DNA of 64,000 nt from Candidatus Methylopumilus universalis (GTDB lineage Bacteria > Pseudomonadota > Gammaproteobacteria > Burkholderiales > Methylophilaceae), in contig CAMCXI010000001.1 of the NCBI GenBank assembly GCA_945883335.1, positions 248,001-312,000 of the forward strand, given 5' to 3'. The position numbers and the translations under genes are program-made. Position 1 is the first letter of the stretch. The number at the start of each line of letters is the position of its first letter. Positions 28,063 to 37,311 of the stretch are shown one piece after another. The notes below the pieces were generated by a model that made no database searches, was not told where the DNA came from, and saw only the letters and a list, made by a program, of their open reading frames with translations.

Positions 28063-28992
28063 ATGCTGAAACAGCGCACCCTTAAAAAATCAATTAATGC
28101 CACTGGTGTTGGCTTGCATACAGGTGAAAAGGTCAAAATGACCTTGCGCCCTGCAGCGCCTGATACTGGTATTGTGTTTCGCCGTGTCGATCTGCCCGAC
28201 TCAGCGGAAATCAAAGTGCAACCTCAATATGTATGCGACACCCGGATGTGTTCAGCCTTGGAACACGAAGGAGTGCGCGTCGCCACTGTCGAGCATTTAA
28301 TGTCCGCGCTAGCTGGGCTAGGGATTGATAATATCTACGTTGAGTTGTCTGCTGGTGAAGTGCCGATTATGGATGGTAGCTCAGGTCCATTTGTATTCTT
28401 ACTTCAAGAGGCTGGAATTGTTGAACAAGCTGCAGCCAAAAAATTCATTCGAGTCAAAAAAACGGTTGAAGTGCATGACGGTGATAAATGGGTGAGATTC
28501 GACCCATATTTTGGATTTAAGGTCGACTTCACCATTGACTTTGCGCACCCAGTGTTTGAGCACACAGGCAATAATGTAAAGATTGATTTTGCTGATAACT
28601 CTTATATTAAAGAAGTAAGTCGTGCCCGTACCTTTGGTTTTATGCATGAGGTCGAGACCCTTCGCTCCATGGGCCTTGCGCGTGGTGGAAGTTTAGATAA
28701 TGCGATTGTTTTAGATGAATATCGTATTTTGAATCAAGATGGATTACGTTATGACGATGAGTTCGTTAAGCATAAAACTTTAGATGCGATCGGTGATTTG
28801 TATGTGCTTGGACACCCATTGCTGTGTGCTTTCACAGCCCACAAGTCTGGCCATGCGCTGAATAATCAATTGTTACGCACTTTGATGGCGGATAAAGATG
28901 CTTGGGAATATACAACTTTCGATAAAGCTGAAGAAGCGCCAATCGGCTTTCAATCTCCGATGACTGCATCGCCGGCTTTGCAATACCTTTAG
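28063..28992 (+). CDS. lpxC: UDP-3-O-acyl-GlcNAc deacetylase
   Basis: LpxC (309 residues) is the zinc deacetylase that commits sugar precursors to lipid A. Zinc ligands appear in [11 protein letters not shown] (His about 79) and [10 protein letters not shown] (His about 238, Asp about 242), and [10 protein letters not shown] holds the catalytic His. The ATG at 28063 is chosen because homologues start M-KQRTLK-S. The longer frame from GTG 28042 has AAGG nearby, and the 28063 start lacks a close Shine-Dalgarno. It follows the dcw cluster as in most proteobacteria, linking wall and outer-membrane synthesis. Confidence 0.95.
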   Translation: MLKQRTLKKSINATGVGLHTGEKVKMTLRPAAPDTGIVFRRVDLPDSAEIKVQPQYVCDTRMCSALEHEGVRVATVEHLMSALAGLGIDNIYVELSAGEVPIMDGSSGPFVFLLQEAGIVEQAAAKKFIRVKKTVEVHDGDKWVRFDPYFGFKVDFTIDFAHPVFEHTGNNVKIDFADNSYIKEVSRARTFGFMHEVETLRSMGLARGGSLDNAIVLDEYRILNQDGLRYDDEFVKHKTLDAIGDLYVLGHPLLCAFTAHKSGHALNNQLLRTLMADKDAWEYTTFDKAEEAPIGFQSPMTASPALQYL

Positions 28993-29003
28993 GTGAGATT
29001 TAT

Positions 29004-29162
29004 ATGTCACGCATTTTGTTATTTATACTCATTTTAGTCGTTGTGATTTGTTATGCCGCCTATATTATCAAAGGCGACAAACGATATCTGACCCTTTTGG
29101 GTCAAGTTATTAAATACGCGCTAATTGCAGTGGGTATGTATTTTATTGTTAAGTTTATTTAA
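29004..29162 (+). CDS. Small two-helix membrane protein (52 aa)
   Basis: An open frame of 52 codons starts 11 bp after the lpxC stop with a strong Shine-Dalgarno, AGGTGAG, 6 nt before ATG. The product has a hydrophobic helix at residues 3-22 (ILLFILILVVVICYAAYII), a short charged loop KGDKRY and a second hydrophobic stretch at 30-52 (VIKYALIAVGMYFIVKFI), so it is probably an inner-membrane hairpin. I do not recognise a family. Its placement suggests co-expression with lpxC, and perhaps with the lytic transglycosylase that follows 58 bp later. Confidence 0.75.
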   Translation: MSRILLFILILVVVICYAAYIIKGDKRYLTLLGQVIKYALIAVGMYFIVKFI

Positions 29163-29220
29163 ATCGTTACCATCTCATTATCTCCACTATCAAATTTCTT
29201 AGGTCACTGTTTAAATATCA

Positions 29221-31158
29221 ATGAAACATTGGGCCATATTATTTAGCTTATTTCTCTTTGCAACTCCCATGGCTTGGGGCATGAGTGCAGAACAAACATT
29301 CGCACACGCGCAAAGCGCTTATCAATCTAAAAATGTCAAAGCGCTTGCTGATGATGTAAGCCAGCTACATGCACAAAATTACCTATTAGCACCATATGCA
29401 GATTACTGGCTGATGTTGATCACTTTAAGTAGAAGTGATAAAGCGGCTGTGCGCGACTTTTTAACTCAGTATGCTGAGTATCCATTTGCTGACAAGGTAC
29501 GTGGAGAGTGGTTAAAGAGTTTGGCTAAGCGTCAGGATTGGGATACTTTCTTTGCTGAGTTAGCTGATTTTAAACGTGATGATTTGGCTGTGACGTGTTA
29601 TGCATTGGAGGGGCGCTCAAAAAAAGGGGATTTGATTGCACTGACAGAAGGCAAGGCCATATGGCTCAGCACCGCCGAGCAGCCAGCAAATTGCGAAAAT
29701 TTGTTTGATTTAATGCAAGCCTCTATGGTGCTAACGCAGGACGATATTTGGGCTCGCTTTAGATTAGCAATGCAAGAAGGTAAAGTTGCTTTAGCGAAGA
29801 CTATTATTCAACGTGAGTCAAACGTTTCAAAATCAGAACTCAAGCTAATTGATACCGTTTATCAAAATCCGCAATCAGCTTTAGAAAAGAAAATCATCCC
29901 GTTCAAAAGCCATTTAGGCCGTGCTTTAAATTTATATGCCATCGATAAGTTGGCGCGCAGCAAGCTAGATGAGGGTTTGAGTACATGGTCTAAATATATG
30001 TCGCAGTTCGAAGCAGATGAGCAAGCTTATATGTGGGGAAGGTTGGCGATGCAGGCGGCGCGACGTCACGACGCTCAAGCATTAAATTTATATGCTAAAG
30101 TCAAAAATAGCGACTTAGAAAAAGATGCCATGGCTTGGAAGGTCAGAGCAGCGTTGCTGGATAGAAATTGGAATGTGGTGTTATCAACGATTGAAGAGAT
30201 GCAAGCAACTCAGCAAGAAGAGCAGGTGTGGCGTTATTGGAAAGCCCGTGCATATAAAGCACAAAATGCAACATCTAAAGCAAATCCAATTCTTTTGACG
30301 CTTTCGCGTGAGCATACCTATTATGGCTTGCTAGCTAAGGATGAGCTGGGTGAGGTAATGGCTAATCCGCCAAGCAATTATGCTCCTACGGAAAATGAAG
30401 TTCAGTCTATACAAAATCAAGCTGCAATCCAGCGATCAATAGAATTGCAGAGGCTAGAGATGCGCTGGGAAAGTAGAGCTGAATGGGCTTGGGCAACCAG
30501 AGAGTATGACGACAAACAAATGTTGGCTGCAGCTGAATTGGCCATGCGTCAATCTTGGTATGATTTGGGAATTAGTACTGCTGAGAAAACTAAGTTTATT
30601 CATAATTTTGTATTGCGATACCCAGCTCCTTATCGGCAAACTGTTCAGGCCTTTGCTAAAGATTATGGATTGGATGAAGCTTGGGTGTATGGCTTAACAC
30701 GACAAGAAAGTCGTTTTGTGAGTTACGCTAAGTCAGGTGTTGGGGCTTCAGGTTTGATGCAAGTGATGCCAGCCACGGCAGCTTGGATTGCCAAACGCGC
30801 TGGTTTTAACGATTATCGTCAAACAATGATTCATCAGACTGAAACAAATGTGAAGCTAGGTACCTATTATTTACGCTACACGTTAGACTTGATGAGCGGG
30901 CAAGCGGCGATGGCAACTGCGGCTTATAATGCTGGCCCAGGCAACGCGAAACTTTGGGCGCCTAAAAAGCCGATGGAAGGTGCGATTTATGCAGAAACAA
31001 TTCCCATTTTGGAGACGCGGCAATACGTTCAAAAAGTGATGGCTAATACCTGCTTTTATTCGAACCGCTTAGGAACAAAATCGATCAGCTTGAAACAAAG
31101 GTTAGGGATAATTATCGGTGATGGAAATGCTCTCGCTAATGATGATGTTGATGGTTAA
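29221..31158 (+). CDS. slt: Soluble lytic murein transglycosylase (Slt70 type)
   Basis: This 645-residue periplasmic enzyme cleaves glycan strands to 1,6-anhydro-MurNAc ends. A signal peptide (residues 1-20, ending MAWG) precedes a long helical U/L-type superhelix (about 25-470). The C-terminal lysozyme-like domain has the catalytic glutamate in LTRQESRFVSYAKSGVGA (about 495), then GLMQVMPATAAW and the AYNAGPGN loop. All three are classical family-1A Slt motifs. Length matches E. coli Slt70 (645). AGGTCA lies upstream of the ATG at a somewhat long distance. Confidence 0.94.
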   Translation: MKHWAILFSLFLFATPMAWGMSAEQTFAHAQSAYQSKNVKALADDVSQLHAQNYLLAPYADYWLMLITLSRSDKAAVRDFLTQYAEYPFADKVRGEWLKSLAKRQDWDTFFAELADFKRDDLAVTCYALEGRSKKGDLIALTEGKAIWLSTAEQPANCENLFDLMQASMVLTQDDIWARFRLAMQEGKVALAKTIIQRESNVSKSELKLIDTVYQNPQSALEKKIIPFKSHLGRALNLYAIDKLARSKLDEGLSTWSKYMSQFEADEQAYMWGRLAMQAARRHDAQALNLYAKVKNSDLEKDAMAWKVRAALLDRNWNVVLSTIEEMQATQQEEQVWRYWKARAYKAQNATSKANPILLTLSREHTYYGLLAKDELGEVMANPPSNYAPTENEVQSIQNQAAIQRSIELQRLEMRWESRAEWAWATREYDDKQMLAAAELAMRQSWYDLGISTAEKTKFIHNFVLRYPAPYRQTVQAFAKDYGLDEAWVYGLTRQESRFVSYAKSGVGASGLMQVMPATAAWIAKRAGFNDYRQTMIHQTETNVKLGTYYLRYTLDLMSGQAAMATAAYNAGPGNAKLWAPKKPMEGAIYAETIPILETRQYVQKVMANTCFYSNRLGTKSISLKQRLGIIIGDGNALANDDVDG

Positions 31159-31190
31159 TCAATCATAAAAAAGTAAAGGTACTTAATAGA

Positions 31191-32132
31191 ATGAAGCAAG
31201 TATGTGTGTTGGGCGGTTCTGGATTCGTTGGCAGCGCCATTGTTCGTCGGTTAAGCTTGGCTGGTTATAGTGTCAAAGTGCTCACGCGCAGACGAGAAGC
31301 TAGTAAGCATCTTATTTTGTTATCAGACGTCGCAGTGCTTGAGTGCGATATCATGGACGATGAAGCACTAGCTAGCGCCCTTAAAGGTGCTGATGCCGTG
31401 ATTAATCTCATAGGCATTTTGCACAATAGCAAAAAAGCCAGCTTCAAAGCCCTGCATGCAGAATTGCCAGCGCGTTTGGTCAAGTTATGCGAGAAATTAG
31501 GCATTAAAAGATTAGTCCATATGAGCGCCTTGCAAGCTGCTCAGGAAGCGCCAAGTGCTTATTTAAAATCGAAAGCTGAAGGTGAAGCTGCTGTCCTGCG
31601 TGCCCATAAAAACCTAGGGGTCACGGTGTTTAGACCATCAATTATTTTTGGCCGTGGTGATGGGTTTATTAATCTATTTGCGACACTGGTAAAGCTCTTA
31701 CCAGTGATTTTGCTAGCAAAGCCAAATGCGAAATTCCAACCGATTTATGTTGAGGATGTTGCACAAGTTTTTGTGGCAGCTTTAGATAATATCGACACTT
31801 ATGGAAAAGCCTATGATTTAGGCGGTCCTAAAGTCTATACATTGCGCCAATTGGTTGCTTATGTGGCAAACACCTTGGGCAAGAAGCGCCCGATTATTGG
31901 CCTTAATAATATGCTTTCCTATCTACAAGCTTTTGCGATGGAGTTTTTGCCAGTAAAGCTCATGACTAGAGATAACGTGCGCTCTATGGAAGTTGATAGT
32001 ATTTGTGTGACAAGTTTCCCCGCATTCTTAGATTTTCAGCCTGTTGCGCTTGAAGCAATCGTACCAGACTATCTGAGCGAAAATAATCCTCGCAATGCTT
32101 ATAACCGATTCCGCACAAGGGCTGGCAGATAA
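31191..32132 (+). CDS. NDUFA9-like atypical SDR (NAD(P)-binding epimerase-like protein)
   Basis: The 313-residue protein has the Rossmann motif VLGGSGFVGSAIVRRL at its start, DAVINLIGILHNSKKASF near residue 70 and HMSALQAAQEAPSAYLKSKAEGE near 105. Here the usual SDR tyrosine/lysine pair is only partly kept (YLKSK), as in the complex I NDUFA9 / atypical SDR group. Members are linked to complex I assembly or quinone/lipid roles, but the bacterial function is unproven. It is followed at once by cca, a common beta/gamma order. Signal peptide and membrane segments are absent. Confidence 0.8.
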   Translation: MKQVCVLGGSGFVGSAIVRRLSLAGYSVKVLTRRREASKHLILLSDVAVLECDIMDDEALASALKGADAVINLIGILHNSKKASFKALHAELPARLVKLCEKLGIKRLVHMSALQAAQEAPSAYLKSKAEGEAAVLRAHKNLGVTVFRPSIIFGRGDGFINLFATLVKLLPVILLAKPNAKFQPIYVEDVAQVFVAALDNIDTYGKAYDLGGPKVYTLRQLVAYVANTLGKKRPIIGLNNMLSYLQAFAMEFLPVKLMTRDNVRSMEVDSICVTSFPAFLDFQPVALEAIVPDYLSENNPRNAYNRFRTRAGR

Positions 32133-32133
32133 A

Positions 32134-33342
32134 ATGCAAGTCTTTTGCGTGGGCGGTGCTGTGCGTGACGAGCAGCTTGGGCTCGTCGTCAAAGATCGCG
32201 ATTTTGTCGTGGTTGGAAGTACCCCTGCAGAAATGGAAAACTTAGGTTATAAAGCCGTTGGTAAAGACTTCCCCGTTTTTTTGCATCCCAAAACCCATGA
32301 AGAATACGCCTTAGCCAGAACCGAGCGTAAGACAGCCAAAGGTTACAAAGGCTTTCAGGTGCATGCTGATCCAGATGTGACGCTCGAGCAAGATCTTGCT
32401 CGGCGGGATCTAACTATCAATGCGATTGCAAAAGATGATGCAGGACAACTGTTTGATCCCTACCACGGCTTAGAGGACTTGAAAAATAAAATACTGAGGC
32501 ACGTCAGTCCCGCCTTCAGCGAAGACCCTGTCCGTATATTAAGAGCGGCGCGTTTTGCAGCTCGGTTTAATGATTTTTCAGTGGCACCTGAAACCTTGGC
32601 ACTCATGCGGGACATGGTTGAAAACGGAGAGATAGATGCGCTGGTGCCAGAGAGAGTTTGGCAGGAGCTTGCCAAGGGATTGATGGAGGATAAGCCAAGC
32701 CGCATGTTTGAAGTGTTGCGTGTTAGTGGTGCATTACAAAAAATCATGCCTGAGTTAGACAGGCTTTGGGGTGTGCCACAGCCTGAAATGTACCATCCTG
32801 AGATTGATACAGGGGTGCATATCATGATGGTGATTGATTACGCCGCAAGTTGTGGTTATTCATTACCGATACGTTTTGCGGGACTTACGCATGATTTAGG
32901 TAAGGGGACAACGCCAAAAGATATGTGGCCTAGACACACTGGGCACGAGGTTCGAAGCGTTACTTTGCTGCAAGAAGTGAGCAAAAGATTACGCGTGCCA
33001 AATGATTGTAAAGAGCTTGCACAAATCGTCGCCAAGTTTCATGGCAAAGTGCATCAGGTTGCTCAAATGCGGCCCGATACTGCCTTGCAGTTTTTGATTG
33101 ATACCGATGCAATTCGTCAACCACAACGCTTTAAAGATTTTTTATTGGCTTGTGAATGTGACTCACGTGGAAGAACTGGGTTTGAATCAGCAGAGTGTCC
33201 AGAAGCTGAGCTGTTAATGGGCTTATTAGAAGCAGTGTTGGCGGTAGATGCTGGCGCAGTCGCAAAACTTTATACTGCGCCAGAGGCAATTAAACAGGCC
33301 GTATTCGTGGCCCGTTTAGCTGCGGTCAAAAAAGTTTTTTAG
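32134..33342 (+). CDS. cca: Multifunctional CCA tRNA nucleotidyltransferase with HD domain
   Basis: The 402-residue protein adds CCA to tRNA 3' ends. The polymerase head has CVGGAVRDEQLGL and KDRDFVVVGSTPAEM with the catalytic Asp pair, DLARRDLTINAIA (about 98) and SEDPVRILRAARFAARF. A C-terminal HD domain (LTHDLGKGTTPKDMWPRHTGHE, about 252) provides the phosphohydrolase activities of the gammaproteobacterial-type enzyme. I start at ATG 32134, one base past the preceding stop; the longer frame overlaps that gene and adds no homologous sequence. Confidence 0.94.
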   Translation: MQVFCVGGAVRDEQLGLVVKDRDFVVVGSTPAEMENLGYKAVGKDFPVFLHPKTHEEYALARTERKTAKGYKGFQVHADPDVTLEQDLARRDLTINAIAKDDAGQLFDPYHGLEDLKNKILRHVSPAFSEDPVRILRAARFAARFNDFSVAPETLALMRDMVENGEIDALVPERVWQELAKGLMEDKPSRMFEVLRVSGALQKIMPELDRLWGVPQPEMYHPEIDTGVHIMMVIDYAASCGYSLPIRFAGLTHDLGKGTTPKDMWPRHTGHEVRSVTLLQEVSKRLRVPNDCKELAQIVAKFHGKVHQVAQMRPDTALQFLIDTDAIRQPQRFKDFLLACECDSRGRTGFESAECPEAELLMGLLEAVLAVDAGAVAKLYTAPEAIKQAVFVARLAAVKKVF

Positions 33343-33346
33343 GCAT

Positions 33347-33922
33347 TTATTCCACGCCGTTTAAGTAGTTCAGTTGTTGTTGAACATACTCCATAGGCTT
33401 ACGCTTATAGCCACTCTTGGCAAACTGATGCCAGCGACCAATCACAAAACTCAACATCAAGTTGGCTTGAGACTCAGGGTCCATTGTTCTGCCTGTTTGA
33501 GTTTGCGCAATACGGAAAGACTGTTTGATCGTCGATTCTAGACGGTCGAACATTTGATTGATGCGCAGTTGCAATCTATTATCTTCATTGACTAGGGCGT
33601 CGCCTGTTAAAACGCGCGTCATGCCAGGATTTTTTTCCGCGAATAACAACATAATCGTCACGATGCGGCGGACTTGCGTCATGCCGTCAGTTTCTTCTGT
33701 GGTGATTTTATTAATAAGACCAAATAGGCTTTGCTCGATGAATGAGATTAGGCCCTCGAACATTTGCGCTTTGCTTGCAAAGTGACGATAAAGCGCTGCT
33801 TCGCTTACATCTAGTTTTGCAGCAAGTGACGCCGTTGTGATTTTTTCTTGTATCGGGGCTTCCAGCATTTTTGCCAGCGTTTCAAGAATCTGCTGTTTAC
33901 GTTCACCTGGTTTCGTTGCCAT
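33347..33922 (-). CDS. slmA: Nucleoid occlusion factor SlmA (TetR family)
   Basis: The 191-residue TetR-type DNA-binding protein has an N-terminal HTH (TTASLAAKLDVSEAALYRHF, about residues 32-51) and a C-terminal effector domain with EKNPGMTRVLTGDALVNED near 100, the conserved SlmA block. SlmA binds specific chromosomal sites and blocks FtsZ polymerisation over the nucleoid. I start at ATG 33922, which has GGAG 6 nt upstream. ATG 33925 and TTG 33934 are in frame alternatives. It follows the pyrimidine nucleotidase and argB on the same strand. Confidence 0.9.
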   Translation of the reverse strand: MATKPGERKQQILETLAKMLEAPIQEKITTASLAAKLDVSEAALYRHFASKAQMFEGLISFIEQSLFGLINKITTEETDGMTQVRRIVTIMLLFAEKNPGMTRVLTGDALVNEDNRLQLRINQMFDRLESTIKQSFRIAQTQTGRTMDPESQANLMLSFVIGRWHQFAKSGYKRKPMEYVQQQLNYLNGVE

Positions 33923-33981
33923 CATGTTCTCCAAGGGTTCTTAGGACTGTTTCTTAATCATTAGTATAAGTCTTATCTATA

Positions 33982-34619
33982 TTATATTCTAGAGCGAGTA
34001 AGCACTAACACGTTATTGATTCTTAAATCGATGAAATTTGGTTTGTTGAGTTTTTTGGAAACCCAAATTGTCTTCATCCCCAAACGTTTTGCAGTCATCA
34101 AGGCAGGCAAATTATCCTCCAACATGATGCAGTCTTTAGCCTCAGCTTTAATGGAGCGGAGGAGTTTTTTAAATCCGCGCACAGAAGGCTTTGGGTGGAA
34201 CTGAGTAGACTCGACACTAAATACTAAAGTGAATAAATCAGTAATGCCCAGTGTATCTAATACGCGAATTGCATAATTCATCGGCGCGTTGGTAAAAATG
34301 ACTTTGCGACCTTTGAGACTGTTAATGCAATGGCGAAGTTGTTTGATTTCAGTGACCATATTTTCCAAGTCCATTTCATCATGCGTTTTGCATAGAAAAT
34401 GGTAGGGATCGACGCCGTGGTGACGCATTAACCCTTTAAGGGTGGCGCCGTAAATGCGCCAATAGTGTTTGCGCAATTCAAATGCATGGTGCTCTTCAAC
34501 GTCTAAAGTTTCCATGATGTATTGCGTCATGGCTTTGTTCATCACGGGAAATATATGTGATGAAGCGTCGTGCAGGGTATCGTCGAGGTCAAACACCCAT
34601 ACACGTTTACTAGCTTGCA

Positions 34620-34620
<1 letters not shown>
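33982..34620 (-). CDS. HAD-family pyrimidine 5'-nucleotidase (SDT1/YjjG-like)
   Basis: This 212-residue HAD hydrolase has motif I WVFDLDDTLHDAS near residue 8, motif II VIFTNAP near 107, a motif III lysine near FHPKPSVRGF and motif IV MLEDNLPALMTAKRLG near 162. Together these match HAD-IA pyrimidine 5'-nucleotidases, which dephosphorylate UMP/CMP-like substrates. It overlaps argB by one base, so it is translated after argB in the same operon. Substrate assignment is by family only. Confidence 0.82.
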
Positions 34621-35534
<914 letters not shown>

Positions 35535-35585
35535 TTATTTTACCTTGAAATAAATGTAATGCGGCGTTGCAATTTTGTTAAATGC

Positions 35586-37229
35586 TTAGAGCTTTTTTAC
35601 AAAGACTTTTGAGCGCCTTTGCAAGTTATAGATTTTTTGTTTTTCGGTAGGTAAATCCGTCACAGTTTTTTCGATAAAACCACGCTCCAAGAACCAATGT
35701 TCTGTTCTTGTGGTGAGGCAGAAAATAGTTTCAAAGCCAGTTTCTTTAGCTTGTTCTTCACAATAGTGGAAAAGCCTATCGCCTCTCCCACCACCACGAT
35801 AGGCCGGATGTATGGCAAGGCAAGCAAATTCAGCCATTTTTTCTTGTGCAAAAGGATACAGCGCAGCACACCCGATGACGCGACCATCGTGCTCCATGAC
35901 ATAAAACTGCTCAATCTCCATTTCAAGACGCTCTCTACCACGCCGCACTAGAATGCCTTCCGCTTCTAGTGGCTCGATCAGTTGCAATAAGGCACCTACA
36001 TCGTCAATTTCGGCTTGCCGCATCGATTCCAGCGGCATTTCAGTCACCATGGTGCCGATGCCATCATGGGTGAATAGTTCTTGCAGAATTGCACCGTCGG
36101 TATGTCTGCAAATCAGGTGGGTTCTCGCAACGCCGTGGTCGCAAGCTCTGATGGCGGCTGGTAAATAGTAAGCTTCATCTTCAGTAATGTTTGGGGCATC
36201 TTGTGATTCTATCTGACCATTTTTCGAATGATTATTTTTGACATGCTGCAAAAGATTTTTTGCTTTCTGCGCGGTCATTTCCCGCAATAGCTCACCTCTG
36301 GCATTGTGCACGCCAGAAGAGTCCATCAGGAAGATGAGCTTGTCAGCATCCAGCGCAATCGCTGTACTCACAGCAACATCTTCTAGCGAAAGATTAAATG
36401 CCTCGCCGGTGGGTGAGTAACCAAGTGGTGATAGCAGTACCATTTCACCATCATCTAATCTCTTTTGGATGGCTATTCCATCGACCTTTCTCACTTCCCC
36501 TGTGTGTTGCAGATCAACACCTTCAAGCACGCCAATTGGTTTTGCGGTCACGAAGTTTCCGCTCGCCACACGAATGTCGGAGCCTGCCATCGGCGAATTC
36601 ACTAAGCCCATCGAAAGTAGAGACTCAATTTCTACCCGAATTGAGCCGTTAGCTTCCTTGACGACTTCCATGGCCTGATCATCGGTGACACGTAAGCCGC
36701 CTGCGAGCTTGGTTTTCAGGTTGGCGCGCTTTAGCCTTGATTCAATTTGAGGGCGAGCGCCATGCACCAGCACTATTCTTACTTCAAGGCTGGCGAGCAA
36801 ATTAAGGTCGTGGGATAAAGAAACTAATTGGCCGTCGTCGACCACTTCGCCACCAAAGGCAATGACAAAGGTTTTTCCACCAAAGGCATGGATGTAAGGC
36901 GCCACGGAACGAAACCAGCTGACAAATTCTTGAGGTCTATTGAGACTTTGGGCTGAAGGTGTTTGTGAGGACGGTTTATTAAAAATTGCGTAATCCGCAA
37001 TTTTTTCAGAGGCGACCAGCGATTGGCCTGGTTCCGATTGGGCGTATAAAAATGCAGGCGTGCAGTCTAAAGCCGCACACAATTTACGCAACATGGCTTC
37101 AGTGATGCCTTGCTCTCCACGCTCTATTCTTGAAAGATTGCCGCTATCCGCGCCAATAATGTTGGCGAGTGCTTGCAAGGTGAGACGCAAGGATTTCCTT
37201 TGATGCCTGATTGCCGATCCTAATGACAC
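35586..37229 (-). CDS. argA: N-acetylglutamate synthase with an N-terminal XRE-type HTH domain (fusion)
   Basis: The 547-residue protein has three parts. Residues 1-64 are a Cro/C1-type HTH: LTLQALANIIGADSGNLSRI then ALDCTPAFLY. After a linker (65-85), residues 86-380 are an amino-acid-kinase domain (FVIAFGGEVVDDG, VLVHGARPQIE, GGLRVTDDQAM), and residues 400-547 are a GNAT domain with LAIHPAYRGGGRGDRLF. The last two match ArgA, which acetylates glutamate. I see no ATG, GTG or TTG codon in frame between about residue 47 and the start of ArgA homology, so a separate ArgA start is unlikely and the fusion looks real. It starts at GTG with AGGT 5 nt upstream. An HTH on ArgA suggests a DNA-binding or autoregulatory role, which is inference. 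Confidence 0.88.
   Translation of the reverse strand: MSLGSAIRHQRKSLRLTLQALANIIGADSGNLSRIERGEQGITEAMLRKLCAALDCTPAFLYAQSEPGQSLVASEKIADYAIFNKPSSQTPSAQSLNRPQEFVSWFRSVAPYIHAFGGKTFVIAFGGEVVDDGQLVSLSHDLNLLASLEVRIVLVHGARPQIESRLKRANLKTKLAGGLRVTDDQAMEVVKEANGSIRVEIESLLSMGLVNSPMAGSDIRVASGNFVTAKPIGVLEGVDLQHTGEVRKVDGIAIQKRLDDGEMVLLSPLGYSPTGEAFNLSLEDVAVSTAIALDADKLIFLMDSSGVHNARGELLREMTAQKAKNLLQHVKNNHSKNGQIESQDAPNITEDEAYYLPAAIRACDHGVARTHLICRHTDGAILQELFTHDGIGTMVTEMPLESMRQAEIDDVGALLQLIEPLEAEGILVRRGRERLEMEIEQFYVMEHDGRVIGCAALYPFAQEKMAEFACLAIHPAYRGGGRGDRLFHYCEEQAKETGFETIFCLTTRTEHWFLERGFIEKTVTDLPTEKQKIYNLQRRSKVFVKKL
36981..37005. other. Perfect inverted repeat within the HTH-ArgA linker
   Basis: AAAAATTGCG and CGCAATTTTT (36981-36990 and 36996-37005) form a perfect 10-bp inverted repeat around TAATC. 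It lies exactly in the codons linking the HTH to the kinase-like domain. It may be a binding site, an mRNA hairpin or a scar of the fusion event. Confidence 0.6.
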
Positions 37230-37246
37230 AAATTACCTATGAAATT

Positions 37247-37259
37247 TGTTTATGAAACA
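37247..37259. promoter_or_regulatory. Candidate operator palindrome at the argA promoter
   Basis: TGTTT-ATG-AAACA is a 13-bp perfect-arm inverted repeat lying 18-30 nt upstream of the argA GTG. It touches the -10 hexamer and would cover the predicted transcription start. Size and position are as expected for a small XRE-type repressor site; binding by the fused HTH is inference. Confidence 0.45.
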
Positions 37260-37290
37260 TTATATTATTTAAAAAATGCGTAAAATGCAA
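37259..37290 (-). promoter_or_regulatory. Putative promoter of the HTH-argA gene
   Basis: On the minus strand a perfect TATAAT occupies 37264-37259 but has a poor -35. An overlapping alternative has TAATAT at 37267-37262 with TTGCAT at 37290-37285 and a 17-bp spacer. Either gives a short leader of about 20 nt before the GTG start. Confidence 0.45.
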
Positions 37291-37311
37291 ATTTAATGAT
37301 GATTTATTGCG

